Assembly (NCBI GenBank): GCA_946406115.1
Contig: OX291553.1
Location: 12,715,001-12,779,000, forward strand
Length of the DNA: 64,000 nucleotides
From: Apoda limacodes
Taxonomy: Eukaryota > Arthropoda > Insecta > Lepidoptera > Limacodidae
Reading direction: 5' to 3'
In this document: positions 19,326 to 30,929 of the stretch, piece after piece
Position numbering within the stretch: the first letter of the stretch is position 1
How the letters are laid out: each line of letters opens with the position of its first letter
The notes under the pieces: generated by a model
Told to the model about the DNA's origin: nothing
Databases searched by the model: none
The model's input: the letters and a program-made list of their open reading frames with translations, nothing else
Translations under genes and position numbers: made by a program

Positions 19326-19523
19326 GGAGGTTCTTAAATAAGGTTTTCATGAAGGGTTTATAAGCGCTAGCACGTGCGTGACCGCACGTTGATAATCTCG
19401 GTAAAATTTAAAAACTTAGTTATTTATAACGATGAAATCAGCAAATTCACTTAGTCACAGTATTATATATTTTATGAAATAAGAATCAAAAGAATATCAC
19501 TGTTGGTTTACATAGTATCAATG

Positions 19524-20295
19524 TTTAGGGTTCGGGACCCAAAGGGTAAAAACGGGATCCTTTGACTAAGACTCCACTGTCCGTCCGTATCTCACAAACC
19601 GTGATAGACAGTTGAAATTTTCACAAAAGATGTATTTCTGTTGCCGCTATAACAACAAGTGATAGATCTCATCAAGATCTTCATTTATATGGTTTTAACG
19701 ATTAAAACTAACTTTACGACAAAAAAAAACACTTTTTTACTTATGATTGATAATTACTAAAAATTGATAATAAAAAAAATTTAAAGAAAAGTTTCCAAAA
19801 AAGGGTTTTTATGATAAAAAAAATTCATTCATTTGTTTTTCGACACTCTTTGTTTTTTTAAGATTACGTTAATTTTGCTAAAAAAATGTTTTTTGATATA
19901 ATAGTTTGTAAACATATTTTGTTTAGATTATTAAGTAACCGGATTGTTGCTACTAAAAAGGTATCAATAGTTCGGTTCTTTGTTACAACCGAACTATTGC
20001 AACTTAAACGTTTCAGTAGTTCGGTCAACCGGACTAACAACCGGACTACTGCTACTAGAGGGATTTTTTTGCTCGTTTGTTCTCGATTTTGATAATGGCA
20101 ACAGGTAGACGCTTGAAATATTACCAGAATATTTAGTTATAATATATTCACTTTAAAAAAACAAATTAAATTAGAATTAAACAAATATTTAAGGGGGGCT
20201 ACCATACAACAAACGTGTTTTTTTTTGCATTTTTTTATAGATAATGGTATGGAACCCTTTGTGGGCGAATCCGACTCGCACTTGGCTGATTTTTT
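19524..20295 (-). repeat. GGTACGGAACCCT-family element, long copy, inverted
   Basis: Runs from 'agggttcgggacccaaaggg' to 'gcgaatccgactcgcacttg' and contains 'cgtttgttgtatggtagccc' in reverse. At about 770 bases it is longer than the 440-base copies at 11486 and 60811, because the interior holds extra AT-rich sequence (19690-20100). Confidence 0.65.
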
Positions 20296-20640
20296 TCTAT
20301 CTGTTTTAATAACCGAATTATTACAATATTAGCAAATCCACTAAATTAATAACATATATATTTTTTAAAAGTGTACTTAGGTCTGTAACAAAATTAATCA
20401 AATTCTTGCAAACTTAACTCGTTTGGGTATGCCATCACCTTAATATGAAATCTGAACAAATGTAGACCTATATCTAAAAATGACATTGTCACATTATCAT
20501 ATATTTTATGAAATAAGAATCAAAAGAAAATCACTGTTAGTTTTGCATACAATTTGAATTACTTAAAGCCCAAAAAAAGTGTTAATGTTTTTTTCTATCT
20601 GTTTTAATTGCCAAAAACACATATAGCTATTATGATGTAG
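20296..20640. other. Intergenic, partial copy of neighbouring sequence
   Basis: 'attttatgaaataagaatca', followed by 'aaagaa-atcactgtt', occurs at about 19470-19503 and again at 20508-20540, so a short segment has been duplicated on both sides of the repeat at 19524-20295. Nothing else is seen. Confidence 0.5.
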
Positions 20641-21345
20641 GTAGCCGTGGGCGCCGCTATGAAAAATGCCAGCGGCGGCGGCGCTGGTGTTTTTTGGACG
20701 GCGGCGGCGCGGCGCCGGCGGCGTGACTTTTTTTGATGTTTTTTAAGAAAATCCTGACAAAGTCCGTAGTATACCATGTGCACCGTAAAAGAAATATTTC
20801 CGCCAGCCCTATAGCTTGGCTATCACACCATCTTTGTTGGGGTCCACCTACACTATAATAAACTTAATTTGTGATACGAATCCGGTGCTGCTGCGTGTAA
20901 TTGATACATATTAATAAGGAAAGAAAATTAAGTAGAAGAAACAATAATCGTATTTAGCACTTTTTGTTTAATTTTTCTGTTACACAACACACCAAATATT
21001 TAAACAACACAATAGAAATCAATCAAATAAAATGGATATAACAAGTAGAAATAAATTCAAATGAAAGTTCGTTGTATCCAACAAAAGTCAATAATTTCTA
21101 TTTGGTGACACAAAATCAATCAATACCATTTGTCACCACACCAGTGAATATGCGGATTGCTATTGGGTTGATACTATTAGTTTTTCCCATCAGTCTAACA
21201 TGTTTTATTATTATTAATATGATGAATATTATTTTGTTTACCCTATTAGGGCTCAAGCAAGATCTTTTTGCTGAAATAGTTAGTCCAGCTACCGAAAACA
21301 CCCTCTCACTCGGTATGCTTGTGGCATGCACACAGAGTACAGCTT
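20641..21345 (-). mobile_element. hAT-type DNA transposon remnant
   Basis: The minus strand carries the hAT transposase C-terminal dimerisation motif near 21331-21225. The other edge is a GC-rich block at 20641-20720 with repeated 'cggcggcgg', unlike the AT-rich surroundings. No terminal inverted repeats were identified, so the outer limits are approximate. Confidence 0.6.
21225..21331 (-). pseudogene. hAT transposase C-terminal fragment
   Basis: Reads 'ATSIPSERVFSVAGLTISAK', then 'RSCLSPNRVNKIIFI'. PSERVFS-AG followed by R-LSP-V is the hallmark of the hAT C-terminal dimerisation region (hATC). The catalytic core is absent, and the frame reads into non-conserved sequence after about 21225. 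Confidence 0.85.
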
Positions 21346-21759
21346 AAGAAGAGTACTGTTTGGGGTTGTAAAAACATAAATGGAAAGTTTGCTCACACTT
21401 GTTTTCGATAATTCAGACATTTTTGTACACATATATAAAAAAACGTACACGCAAATTATTATATTTAATAATTGACGCCCTAAGTAGCCTCCAGGATGAA
21501 AAATCACTTACTATGTTACTATGTTAACGGAACATGATGACAAACATTAACAAGAGGTTTCCCGTTACTAAAGTAGTTAATAAGTAAAGTAGTAGCAGCA
21601 GCGCTTTTGGATTATCGATTTATGAGCCTGAAAGAAGTTAATATATTTTTAGAAAATGAAAATATGACTAGAACTTCATTCCTTTCCGCATACATCAAAG
21701 AAGTGATAAGCGCCAATGAAATGCCAGAAACAAATTTAGTAGATACTTCAGGTAATTTT

Positions 21760-23580
21760 ATGCATTGTACCCGTGGAGGCAGATCTTTAACTCTTTACTC
21801 GGAAGATCCTGACGTCTGCGCAGCCGAGAGCAGCACTGAGACAATCCTCGCTGGTATGGAATGCTATATTCCTAACCCGCGAGTAGCTGCCGGCGTCAAA
21901 AAACGACCGTTATTTAATAGGTCTTGCAGAAAAGCTATAATTCTTAAGCAAACTGCATATGAGGCTTGGACCACGGCTCGTAATTATAAGGATCAGATTA
22001 TTTCTTCGTTAAAATTTAAATTAAAATGCAAATTAAATGCTACCTCGACTTTCAGCAAGAGAGCAACTGCTAGATCAAAATTACAATTCATCGGCAAAAT
22101 AGGTGGGCGACTTGCGAGCTTTCCTTCTGGGAGTCGTGCTTTCTGGTCGATTGCCAAAGCTGCCGAAGGGAACTTTTGCCAGTCGTCTTTACCACCACTG
22201 CGAAAGACCGATGGTGACTTGGCCCATAGTGCTATCTATAATCTATAATCTCCATAACACAGCGGGAGGTCCGGCGGGCGTTGCTTTCTCTAGACGTTCA
22301 TAAGTCGAGTGGGCGAGACGGTATACCAGCACTGTGCTCCTGAGTTATGTCCTTTACTCACGCGCCTCTTTGCGCTTTCCTACCACACTAGGCAATTTCC
22401 GTCTTCATGGAAGACTGCGAATGTGCACCTGGTGCCCAAAAAGGGCGATAGATCAGATCCATCGAATTACAGGCCTATCGCTATTACCTCTCTCCTCTCC
22501 AAGGTGATGGAGCGTGTGATCAACACACAGCTTCTAAGATACCTAGAAGTGCACGACCTGGTCAGTGACCGTCAATATGGCTTTCGCCACGGTCGCTCGA
22601 CTGGTGACCTTCTAGTGTATCTCACACACCGATGGGCACTAGCCATTGAGAGTCAGGGGGAGCCATTGCAATGAAGCCTGGACATAGCGAAGGCGTTCGA
22701 TCGGGTCTGGCACCGGGGTCTTCTATCGAAGTTGCCATCTTAAAGAGGGCCTGAGCGTTTCCCTAAAACATGGTTGAGCAAAGCGATGGCTGATTCATGT
22801 GTCATACTCGTGAACGGGTGCCGCCTGTGGAGGCTGGTCTGCTCTTGCAAACTTCTTTGTATTCTTAGTATTTAGTCTTACTTTTTTATTTTGTTTATTA
22901 ATACTGAAAGACATTGATTATTTCTTAGTGATAAATACATAAACTGGCTTTTGTTTATATTAGATACTTTTTTATGTTGTGCTTGTGCTTTATATTTCAT
23001 GTTTTTTTATGTTTGTAATGGAAAGTGTCCTTTTATGATTTACATATTTTCCAATATTTTAATTGGACGCTGTAAGAGAAAGGGAGAAAAGAAATGCCCT
23101 TGCTGAGTTTCTTGCCGGTTCTTCTCAGTACAAGGTCTCCCGCCCTGTAGACTTACGAACCGATGGCGTAGTGACATTCATAAGTGCTCAATTATTGTAG
23201 CCTAAACTGAATAAATTATATTGAATTTGAATTTGTTTGTGCAAATGGGTGGCTAGCTTTTTGTCCGGCAGACGCGTACGAACCGTAGTTGACGGTAGTT
23301 ACTCTGATAGCATGGACATATTAATGCTGGTGTCCCGCAAGGCTCTGTGCTGTTTCCTACGCTGTTTCTACTGCATATTAATGACATGTTGGACATCAAC
23401 AACATACATTGCTATGCAGATGACAGTACTGGAGACGCTTATTACACGGGTCGTGCAAACATTCCTCGTTCCGTGTTCTCCGAGGAAAACCGCGGGAGAA
23501 CTTGTGTCTGTTGTGACCACACTGTCCAAGGTCTCTGACTGGGGCCCCAGACTAGTCTCAACGACCTCTCCCTAATAGGG
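21760..23580 (+). mobile_element. Jockey/CR1-like LINE, decayed, split by a second LINE tail
   Basis: Plus-strand frames show the endonuclease-RT linker ('YIPNPRVAAGVKKRPLFNRS', 21870-21925; 'GSRAFWSIAKAAEGNF', about 22130-22175), RT blocks 'LVPKKGDRSDPSNYRPIAIT' (22430-22485), 'QYGFRHGRSTGDLL' (22572-22613) and 'DIAKAFDRVWH' (22681-22713), then a break. After an insertion of about 500 bases the RT resumes with 'KWVASFLSGRRVRTVVDGSY' (23243-23300), 'PQGSVLFPTLF' and 'YADDS' (23415-23430). 'LSKVSDWG' near 23525 matches the LINE at 651-1545, so both probably belong to the same family. Confidence 0.8.
22740..23236 (+). mobile_element. LINE 3' end inserted into another LINE
   Basis: RT coding stops abruptly after 'LLSKLP' (22735) and resumes at 23237. 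The intervening segment is non-RT. It holds 'tgagtttcttgccggttctt', 'cctaaactgaataaattata' and the tail 'ttgaatttgaattt', a 3' terminus of a lepidopteran non-LTR element. Related tails are at 25860-26005 and, inverted, at 60060-60165. Its 5' edge is approximate. Confidence 0.65.
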
Positions 23581-23589
23581 CCTACCCCC

Positions 23590-23850
23590 TAACACGACGC
23601 TGACGTCGTCGAGTTCGTCGGCGATCGCACGGATACCCGAGGTAACAAGGAGTGCCGGGGCGCTTCTCGCCCCCACTCACTCGCAATCCCAACCGCGTAA
23701 CGGGAACTTCGGGTTCGAGGCTCACGCTGGTCTAGAGCGACAACCCAAGCCGAGGCTTGAGCGTTGGGCGCTTTACGGGCCGAGTGTCCTTCAGAGTCAC
23801 AGTCACAATGTTTTTTAGGGCACTTTCGTACTGTAATAATGTGCCTCATA
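23590..23850. other. GC-rich island, unknown, possibly LINE-derived
   Basis: About 260 bases of markedly higher GC than the surroundings, open on the minus strand for 86 codons (23849-23589) with many Ser/Arg residues but no domain. The phrase 'acccaagccgaggc' also occurs at about 38186 in the LINE-derived block 37971-38200, so this may be an extended 3' part of a related element. It is not called as a gene. Confidence 0.4.
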
Positions 23851-25060
23851 TGGTTTTTATAGAACGCGATAAATACTACTCGAACTTTTAATTCTTAATA
23901 TTCTTCAGTGTCACAAAAGTGTTTTCAAAACAAGATGACTGCTTTTACACAATATTTTTGTATTTATCATACAATATTTTTTTTTTAATGCCAATTACAA
24001 TATTTTGCTAAATGTTGCCTTATCTTAGATCTAATTCCTAATCCATCCTCATGTTTTAAATGCAAAAGTCAGTTTATTTGTTTATCTTTCCTTCATGTAG
24101 CAATGGAGCATCTAATTAAGGTGAAATTTCTCACTAAGTTAGCTGAAGAGCCGGAAAATGAAAAAAGGCTATTTTTCTCCTGGAAAATTTCAGTGTTATA
24201 ACTTTAAATGAATTTCACATAGAACACACAGCTATAGCAAACTATATCAAGAAGTTGCCGTAGGAATCCCACATTAAATAACTAAATTTAGCGCAGGTGG
24301 AGCAGCAGGCGAAAGGTAGTAGTGTTATGAAAACAAACTTAAGGCATTTATTCATGAGTACAATAATAAATCTAAACTATTCTTTATCGGGAACAATATG
24401 AATAGAATAAAAAACTAAATATTTTTTCTACAGTGGGTGGGTAATCCAATAATTTGTTTTTACTTGCTTTTCCGCCTGCCTTAAATCAAACATTAAATGC
24501 TCCATGTTGGAGTAATTAAGTACAAACAAACATACTTACAAACTTTCACATTAATAATATTAATAGGATGGGCGGTTGATATGTTCATCTTTGAGATTTT
24601 GTAGTGGTTGCCATACGAAGATGAGATATGACTGTTTTATTAGTTAGTTAGTTTTATTTTTCCCTGTGAAATTTTTGGTGGTCTTGGGGGAGGATTGATT
24701 CATTTAATGACTAAACACACCTGACCTTTGCATAGACAAATGCTATGAGATTATAAGCTCTGTATGGTATGCATAATTATCATACAACATAGGCGAAATA
24801 AATAGTGAAAAAAACCTCTGTTATATTAAACTAGGTAGTAACTGTGCCGATGAGTAGCAAAGACAATGTTTTATCTTAGAACACAATATAGGTAATAGCA
24901 CTACACGCCTAGAGACAAGTTCTCATGTAATCCAGTTAATTTCCATCTATACTAAAATCTACAACAAATCTGTGGCAACAATAGTAGAATAAAAAAAATA
25001 CCATTTAATAAATAACTTAATATAATTACCACCAAAGTATAATTTAATAGGTATAGCATT
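23851..25060. other. Intergenic downstream of the spindle-F-like gene
   Basis: AT-rich. Positions 24277-24322 ('aactaaatttag-gcag', 'ggagcagcaggc') match 62257-62302, a short dispersed repeat. For the gene on the minus strand, ATTAAA (as TTTAAT at 25005-25010) lies about 50 bases past the stop and may serve as its poly(A) signal. No other gene is seen. Confidence 0.5.
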
Positions 25061-25425
25061 TTAAAGTCGATTATCAAAAGAATTTGGTAAAACATGAAAA
25101 TTATCAATCACAGAGTCAGGTTCAGTTTCACCTATAAAGTGGCCTTCGACATGAGTTTGGAATTCTGTAAATTCTATGTCACATTGGAATGTTTGGCCAC
25201 ACATTGGGCAAATTTTATCTATAAAACCCTCTTCTTTTGTTACTTTGTCATTTTCTTGATTTCTCTTAACTGCTGAAGTATTCAATTCACTATAATTGTC
25301 ATTATAATCACTGGAATCCACTGGTGTTGCAAAGTTGACAAGGCTGTCACTTGTTTCTATTTCCTTGTGTTCAGAAGTGGTTATCTTTGCATTGTTAGCA
25401 ATGCATGAGGGACATTTGTAACCAA
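25061..25425 (-). CDS. Second coding exon of the spindle-F-like gene (zinc finger)
   Basis: Starts at 25425 after TACAG, completes codon 242, and ends with TAA at 25063-25061. It encodes CPSC, a polar Asn/Ser/Asp-rich spacer and the C2H2 finger near the C-terminus. The frame begins well upstream of the first methionine-like codon at 25321, so a start at 25321 is rejected in favour of splicing. Confidence 0.75.
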
Positions 25426-27294
25426 CTGTAAAAAGTACAAATTAATTTATAATTATGATGTTTTGTTACTGTGTCGCTTTACAAATTGTTATCAATATAA
25501 GATAGTAACAAATGAAAACTACTAAATTAAACTAAAAGTAATTTTTGCATTAAATAGAATCACTATAGTTTTATTAATAATAAGATTAATAAAATTAATA
25601 ATTATAACCTACTTAATTAATAATCCTAACAGAGGGAAGGCTTACTAATAATGTTACATGATCTACACTTTAGCAAGAGATTAGCAATTCTTGCAGATAT
25701 AAAATAGGGCATACGCATGTAATTAGATTTTTTTTTGCAATCTTTCTTGTTATAGAATTATACCTACAATGATTTTCTATTTAATCTTACAATTAGGGAC
25801 GGCTTAAATATTTTATTTAAAACATTGATTGTATTTTTAGTTTTTATGATGTTTTTTAAAAGAGTAACTATCAAGTTTCTTGCCAGAAACTTCTCGGTAG
25901 AAACCAACAACATTATGACCTAGGTTTTAACAAATAGTATTTTATAATACTATAACTTTGACAATTCAAAATCCTAATTTGAATAAACCATTTTGACTTT
26001 GACTTTGAATACAGTACTAATATATAATTAGGTATTTACAGTATAGTATTACAGTAATTTTGGTCTGTTATGGTGGTTTATTTAGTAGGTAATTACAAAA
26101 TTAAAATAGTGAATATTTAAATAAGTATAATAATAAATAATATAAACTTTTAGGTTCTATTGTTTGTCACAATGGCAGTGTTTAAACTGATAAAAGTAAA
26201 AGTATCTAAAATTTATCTACTTTTATGTGTTATCTGTATAGGAAATAGTGCAAACAATAATAATAGAAACAGTGTTGTTAATGATGATAAGTAAAAACAT
26301 GACATTTATTTTTACTAGTTGCGTAAAAAGGTAATATTATAAACTCTCAATATGTAAGCTTAAAAAGTGGTCTTGTGAGTTACCTGACTCATCCATTAGG
26401 CTGTGTCTACATATAATGCAACTAGACAACCAATGCAAGTTTGCAAGAAATATTATTCATACAAACTTGCGATCAAACAAAATAGATCTGTTTTCCGTAG
26501 AAAACAATGTTAAATCATTGTTGATTTGATATATTAATAATTATGAAGGCTGTGTTAACTAGTTAATTACCTTGCAATACTTTTTCAACCTTTGATATGA
26601 TTAATTTTAAATCTTTTTCTTGCTGAGCCAATTCTTTCTTCAATTCTAACAATTTTTCAGTTTTGCTACAAATATCTTTCAGAGAATCGGAAGCAGAATC
26701 CTCAATGTATGCAAAACCTATTGAATTAACATTCAATATATCATCATCAATGTCCTGCATTTGTGCCATTTGTTCATACTGTTCAACTAACTGTGACTTT
26801 TCTTGAATATAGCTGTTGATTAGTTTTAACGAAATTTCCTCTAAACTTGATTCAGGGTACTTTTCTTGATAATTTGAACTTGTCTTCGGTGTACTTTGAA
26901 TGTATGTGTTTGTCCGAAGAAGAGGTTTGTTTGCTAATTTATTAGATTTAATACTTGAAATTTTACTCCACAGATTCTTGTTTTCGCATGAGACCATGAA
27001 TACATGGTGCATTAACTGGGACTTCTGTTTTGTTAACTCTAGAATTTTTTGCTGAAGCAAGAGTTTGTCATCTTCCTGCAACACATCCTGTGACGTAAAC
27101 TTTGTTTTGGTAATATCAAGTTTCAATCGCATATTATCGTTTTCTAAAGAGTTTATTCTTCGTTGCAAAAGTAAACATCGATCTCTCATGGCATGAAGGG
27201 CTAATTCGTGGGCACTTACATTACTATAATCACCTTTAAGTGTTGATTGGAATGTTGAATCATTATTAAAGCTAACAATAGATGAAGATTCCAT
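25061..27294 (-). CDS. spn-F: Coiled-coil / C2H2 zinc-finger protein, probable spindle-F orthologue
   Basis: Two coding exons on the minus strand, 27294-26571 and 25425-25061, join across a 1145-base GT-AG intron (donor CAAG|GTAATT, acceptor TTACAG|TTGG; phase 1) to give 362 residues. Residues 25-110 are a coiled coil ('HAMRDRCLLLQRRINSLEND', 'LLQQKILELTKQKSQL'). A second helical region spans 150-240, with acidic 'MQDIDDDILNVNSIG'. The C-terminus has a CPSC pair (C246, C249) and a C2H2 finger, C314-C317-H333-H337, in 'CPMCGQTF...FQTHVEGHF', similar to the fingers of TAX1BP1/NDP52-type adaptors. Drosophila spindle-F, as I recall, is about 364 residues with coiled coils and works with the kinase IK2 in oocyte and bristle polarity; the length and layout fit. 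Identification is by layout and recall, not alignment. It is a complete gene with no frame break. Confidence 0.75.
25860..26005 (+). repeat. LINE tail inside the spindle-F-like intron
   Basis: 'atcaagtttcttgccagaaa', 'cttctcggtagaa' and the tail 'ttttgactttgactttgaat' match the 3' UTR type at 23100-23236 and the inverted piece at 60060-60165. Lies antisense to the host gene. Non-coding. Confidence 0.6.
26571..27294 (-). CDS. First coding exon of the spindle-F-like gene (coiled coil)
   Basis: It encodes residues 1-241 and the first base of codon 242. The ATG at 27294-27292 is the first in frame; upstream sequence to 27360 has no extension of the frame. The helical heptad pattern is strongest in residues 25-110. 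The donor is CAAG|GTAATT. Confidence 0.8.
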
Positions 27295-27479
27295 TTCAAT
27301 TTACATGAAGAAGGATAAAGATCACAGAACACATTTACCCATAGAGTAAATAATCACTATGTTAAGACATTTACCCATATAAAGATTAAAGACCATAGTA
27401 GGTAGATATGCAAGTTGCAGTATATAGACTATTATCTGTGAGAACTACATATAAGGGCGCGTTCGTTTTGAATTGGTTA

Positions 27480-27924
27480 GGGCGTTCCGTCTGAGCAGCG
27501 TTGCAGTTAAATAATAAAACCTCATTTTAGCACCAACTACCCGCACCGTCTAAGTGCGTCTGATTATTTTAGCGGCGCGTTTAAACAAAACGCTTTTCGC
27601 GACATTTTTTGACAGTACAGTGTATATGTGTATATGTATTTTATTCTGTTTTTTTTTTGTAGATATATAGTTTATAATGCGAAAATAAACTTTCCTTAAA
27701 AGAACAACGTTATAACTATTTTTCTTAAATGATTCATTTTCACATTTGACAACTGTCAAAAAGTAACGCAAAATACCAACCTCCCAACATGGGTTTTTGG
27801 TAGCAAAATCGCTTAGACAAAACGCTAAAAGTCAACATTAGTTTTTGCTATGATTTTGCTACCCAAAGCATGAAACGCAAACCGCTAACAATTACTGCTA
27901 AAAAGTAGTCAGATGGAACGCTCC
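27480..27924 (+). mobile_element. MITE copy A (about 445 bp) with terminal inverted repeats
   Basis: Starts 'gggcgttccgtctg' and ends 'agtcagatggaacgctcc'. An inverted copy at 30930-31389 matches over its whole length, including 'tttcacatttgacaactgtc' and 'gcatgaaacgcaaaccgcta'. The paired ends define inverted repeats of about 15-25 bases. No coding capacity. Lies just upstream of the spindle-F-like gene. Confidence 0.8.
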
Positions 27925-28036
27925 AATCGTCATGCGTTCGTTTGCGATAATTTTGTCACTTTTGCTGCGAAAAATTAAACTTTAGACCTATGTCAGTGGG
28001 TTTTTTGTGGTGTGCGTGTGTTTGTGTGTTATATCG

Positions 28037-28450
28037 TAATACGTCAAGTCTTCACGTCGCTTATACCGTAGCGTCTGAAGACGAAAATCTTTGACCAATG
28101 CGTCCTACCTGTCATGACTTACGCCGCCGAAACATTGTCACTTACAGCAGGGCTGGTCCATAAGTTCAAAGTCGCACAGTGCGCCATGGAGCGAGCTGTG
28201 CTTGATTCTCTGAGGGCTAGACATCCGGAAGAGAATAAAAGTCACCGACATAACTCGCACAATTAGCAAGCTGTAGTGGTAGTAAGCTGGCTGTCGGCTA
28301 GAGTGGAGACGGCGTATTGGAAGGCGAAGCATTGGACGCCCTTCAGCCCGGTGAACCGACGACCTCAAAAGAGTGGCTAATAATGGCTGGATGCGGAAGG
28401 CAGAAAGCCGGGAGAAATGGTAAAAAGGCGCATGTGTACAGAAAACAGCT
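28037..28450 (+). mobile_element. RTE-type LINE fragment, heavily decayed
   Basis: 'cgtcaagtcttcacgtcgct', 'aatgcgtcctacctgtcatg' and 'cagcagggctggtccataag' parallel the better copy at 30327-30470. Plus-strand codons for LKTKIF-QCVLPVMTY are recognisable but frames are broken repeatedly. Ends near a small (AAAG)n run at 28468-28484. Confidence 0.75.
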
Positions 28451-29013
28451 CAGGAGCACACTGTTTAAGCAAAGAAAGAAAGAAAGCATTTAATGTTTTC
28501 TTTGTGTCCTTAATGATTTTTGGTATTGATTGTAGAAATGGTTATATTATTTTGATAATATAAGTTTTGCAGCAAGGATGATGGCAACAAATATCTTATC
28601 ATGTATATTTTCTGTGAGTAAGAATATTTTTATGTTCTTTTTTTGTAGGTTACTTAGGGCGTAGATTTAATAATGTTGTTGTTAAGAAAAAAGGTGCTGT
28701 TGCTAATTTTGTCTAAATGTGTACTACTGTTGGTAAATATTTCATATGATTAGATCTTAATCTGTCACCGAAGTAAAATAATTTCCGTGCTTTTACATTG
28801 AAAAGAAATATTTTTTATTCATGGTTAAAAAAATTATACTTTCTCTGTAGATACAATTAAGATCATAATTACTTTTTTGTAATCACTAGCATTTTAATAC
28901 TACTTGTATTTACTGCTATAACATTTTAAATTTATCGATAATTTTGATTGACAGGTCAAGCCCTAGCTGTTAACGAATAAAACAGTACCACCTACGTATC
29001 TAAACAATTTAGT
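28451..29013. other. Intergenic, no feature seen
   Basis: AT-rich DNA with a short (AAAG)n run at its start. No gene or repeat partner was recognised. Confidence 0.45.
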
Positions 29014-29127
29014 ACAGCGCTACACTATTCTATGCACTTTATCAAAGTGACATTTTCTAAATATGACACAACAGCGCTACACTATCCTATGCACTTTAAC
29101 AAAGTGACATATTCTAAATATGACACA
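29014..29127 (+). repeat. Two-copy tandem repeat, 57 bp unit
   Basis: Units 29014-29070 and 29071-29127 differ at only a few positions; each starts 'acagcgctacactat' and ends 'ctaaatatgacaca'. Non-coding. Confidence 0.9.
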
Positions 29128-29339
29128 TTAATGTTAGTTTAACTTTTTGTTAACTCCTAAGTAACCCGCAAAAAGTGCCAGATTATTTTGTATTAAAAAT
29201 AGGATTCAATAGCATCTCCCCTTCTGACTGGGTCAGGATGCCATGTTGCTCTATGATATATGTATGTTTATATAGAATAGGATTGAAACTAAAATATATA
29301 TATATCAGATCCAGTGTTTGTAGAGAAAAGTATTGCACT

Positions 29340-29965
29340 GAACTTCTTAATACTAAGGTTCCGTATCTCAAAAGGAAAAAAATGGAACCCTTGATGATCA
29401 CTTTGTTGTCCGTCTGTCTGTTTGTCTGCTAGTCTGTCAAAGCCTTTTTTCTCAGGAACGCATAGAGGTATCAAGTTTAAATTAATCTAAGGTTTACGAT
29501 TCCTTTAACTGTAAAAAAATTAAGCTTCTTAGTCAACGCAATTCAAAAAATATGATAATTAATGCTGCATATTTTGACAGTAGCAAATAAATCAAAACCT
29601 GTAGAGTACTTCCCATTGACGTAGTGTTGGTTGACATGGCAAAAAGTGAGGCCTTACAGCAAAATTTGAGAAAAAAACAAAAATTGTTTAATCATATAAA
29701 AATGCATATCTGTCTATCTGTTTGTAAGATTCTTTTTCCGAGGAAAGGTATTAAATAAATCAATAACAAATACTAACGTGTATGTCCCTTTGAAGTTGTA
29801 AAAAATTCTTACTTGTAATTGAATCCCATCAAAAACTACGGCATTTGGCATATTTTGACACTAGCAAATAAATCAAAACGTATAGGGAATTTCCCTTTGA
29901 CCTAGAATCATGAAATATGGCAAGATGCAAACAGAAGTTAAGGAAACAATCTGAAAATTGTTAAT
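29340..29965. repeat. Degenerate GGTACGGAACCCT-type repeat
   Basis: Contains 'aaggttccgtatctcaaaag', 'cactttgttgtccgtctgtc' and two related internal segments ('agcaaataaatcaaaac' at about 29582 and 29866). The layout is the reverse complement of the copy at 35930-36366. Open frames on both strands at its left end are chance. Confidence 0.55.
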
Positions 29966-29987
29966 TTGTAGTCCTCAAACATAATAA

Positions 29988-30825
29988 ATATGGCAGAAAA
30001 TGTCTTCAAAACCTTGGACTGGGTAATAAACATAAACGGCGAATACATCGCACACCTAAGGATTGCAGAGTCATTGGAAGAACAGAGTGAAATGTTGCAC
30101 TATCTAGATGAAGCCTCTCGACGAGTGGGCCTTGGCATAAATTTGGATAAGACAAAAGTCATGTTCAAACAACACGTCGTGCCAATGCATATATACGTCG
30201 CGGGTACCTTACTCGAAGTAGTCCAGGATTATGTGTACCTTGGGGAGAAAATCTAACTGAGCCGAAACAATTGTAAGAAGGAAGCCAATAGGGGGATCCA
30301 GCTAGGCTGGGCAGTATTTGATCAGCTTCGTCAAGTCTTTACGTCGCTTATACCGCAGAGTCTGAAGACGAAAATCTTTAACCAGTGCGTCCTACCAGTC
30401 ATGACTTACACCTCCAAAGCATGGACACTCACAGCAGGGCTGGTCCAAAAGTTCAAGGTCGCATAGCGCATAATGGAGCGAGCTGTCCTTGGAGTGTCTC
30501 TAAGGGATCGAATCCGTAATGAGGACATCCGGAAGAGAACCAAAGTTACCGACATAGCTCGCAGAATTAGCAAGCTGAAGTGGCAATGGGCTGGCCACGT
30601 CTGTAGGAGGACCGATGGCCGATGGAGCAGATGTGTCCTAGAGTGGAGACAGCGTATGGGAAGGCGAAGCGTGGGGGGGCTTTCCAGCCTGGTGGACCGA
30701 CGACCTTAGAAAGGTGGTTGGTGGTGGCTGGATACAGAAGGCAGAGGACCGGGAGAAATGGCGCGCGATAGAGCAGGCTTATGTCTAGCAGTGGACCAGT
30801 ATGAACTAATATGATGATGTAAATA
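29988..30825 (+). mobile_element. RTE-type LINE, 5'-truncated, catalytic motif deleted
   Basis: The plus strand encodes RTE ORF2 from just before the palm to the C-terminus: 'NGEYIAHLRIAESLEE' (30036-30080), 'VGLGINLDKTKVMF', 'VVQDYVYLGEKI' and stop (30256), 'FNQCVLPVMTY', 'MERAVLGVSLRDRIRNEDIR' (30473-30535), 'RRISKLKWQWAGHVCRRTDG', 'VLEWRQRMGRRSVGG'. The FADD box that normally lies between HLR and AESLEE is missing, so a small deletion removed the active site. It ends in 'atatgatgatg' (30810-30820), the RTE tail. Confidence 0.85.
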
Positions 30826-30929
30826 AAATCACTAAGGCAACATGGGTTAATTGCCTACCTAGCCGCGTATTTCCATGCTTAGTGATCTTTGTTATTCTAT
30901 ACACAAAAAAAAAAGCAAAATAATATATA

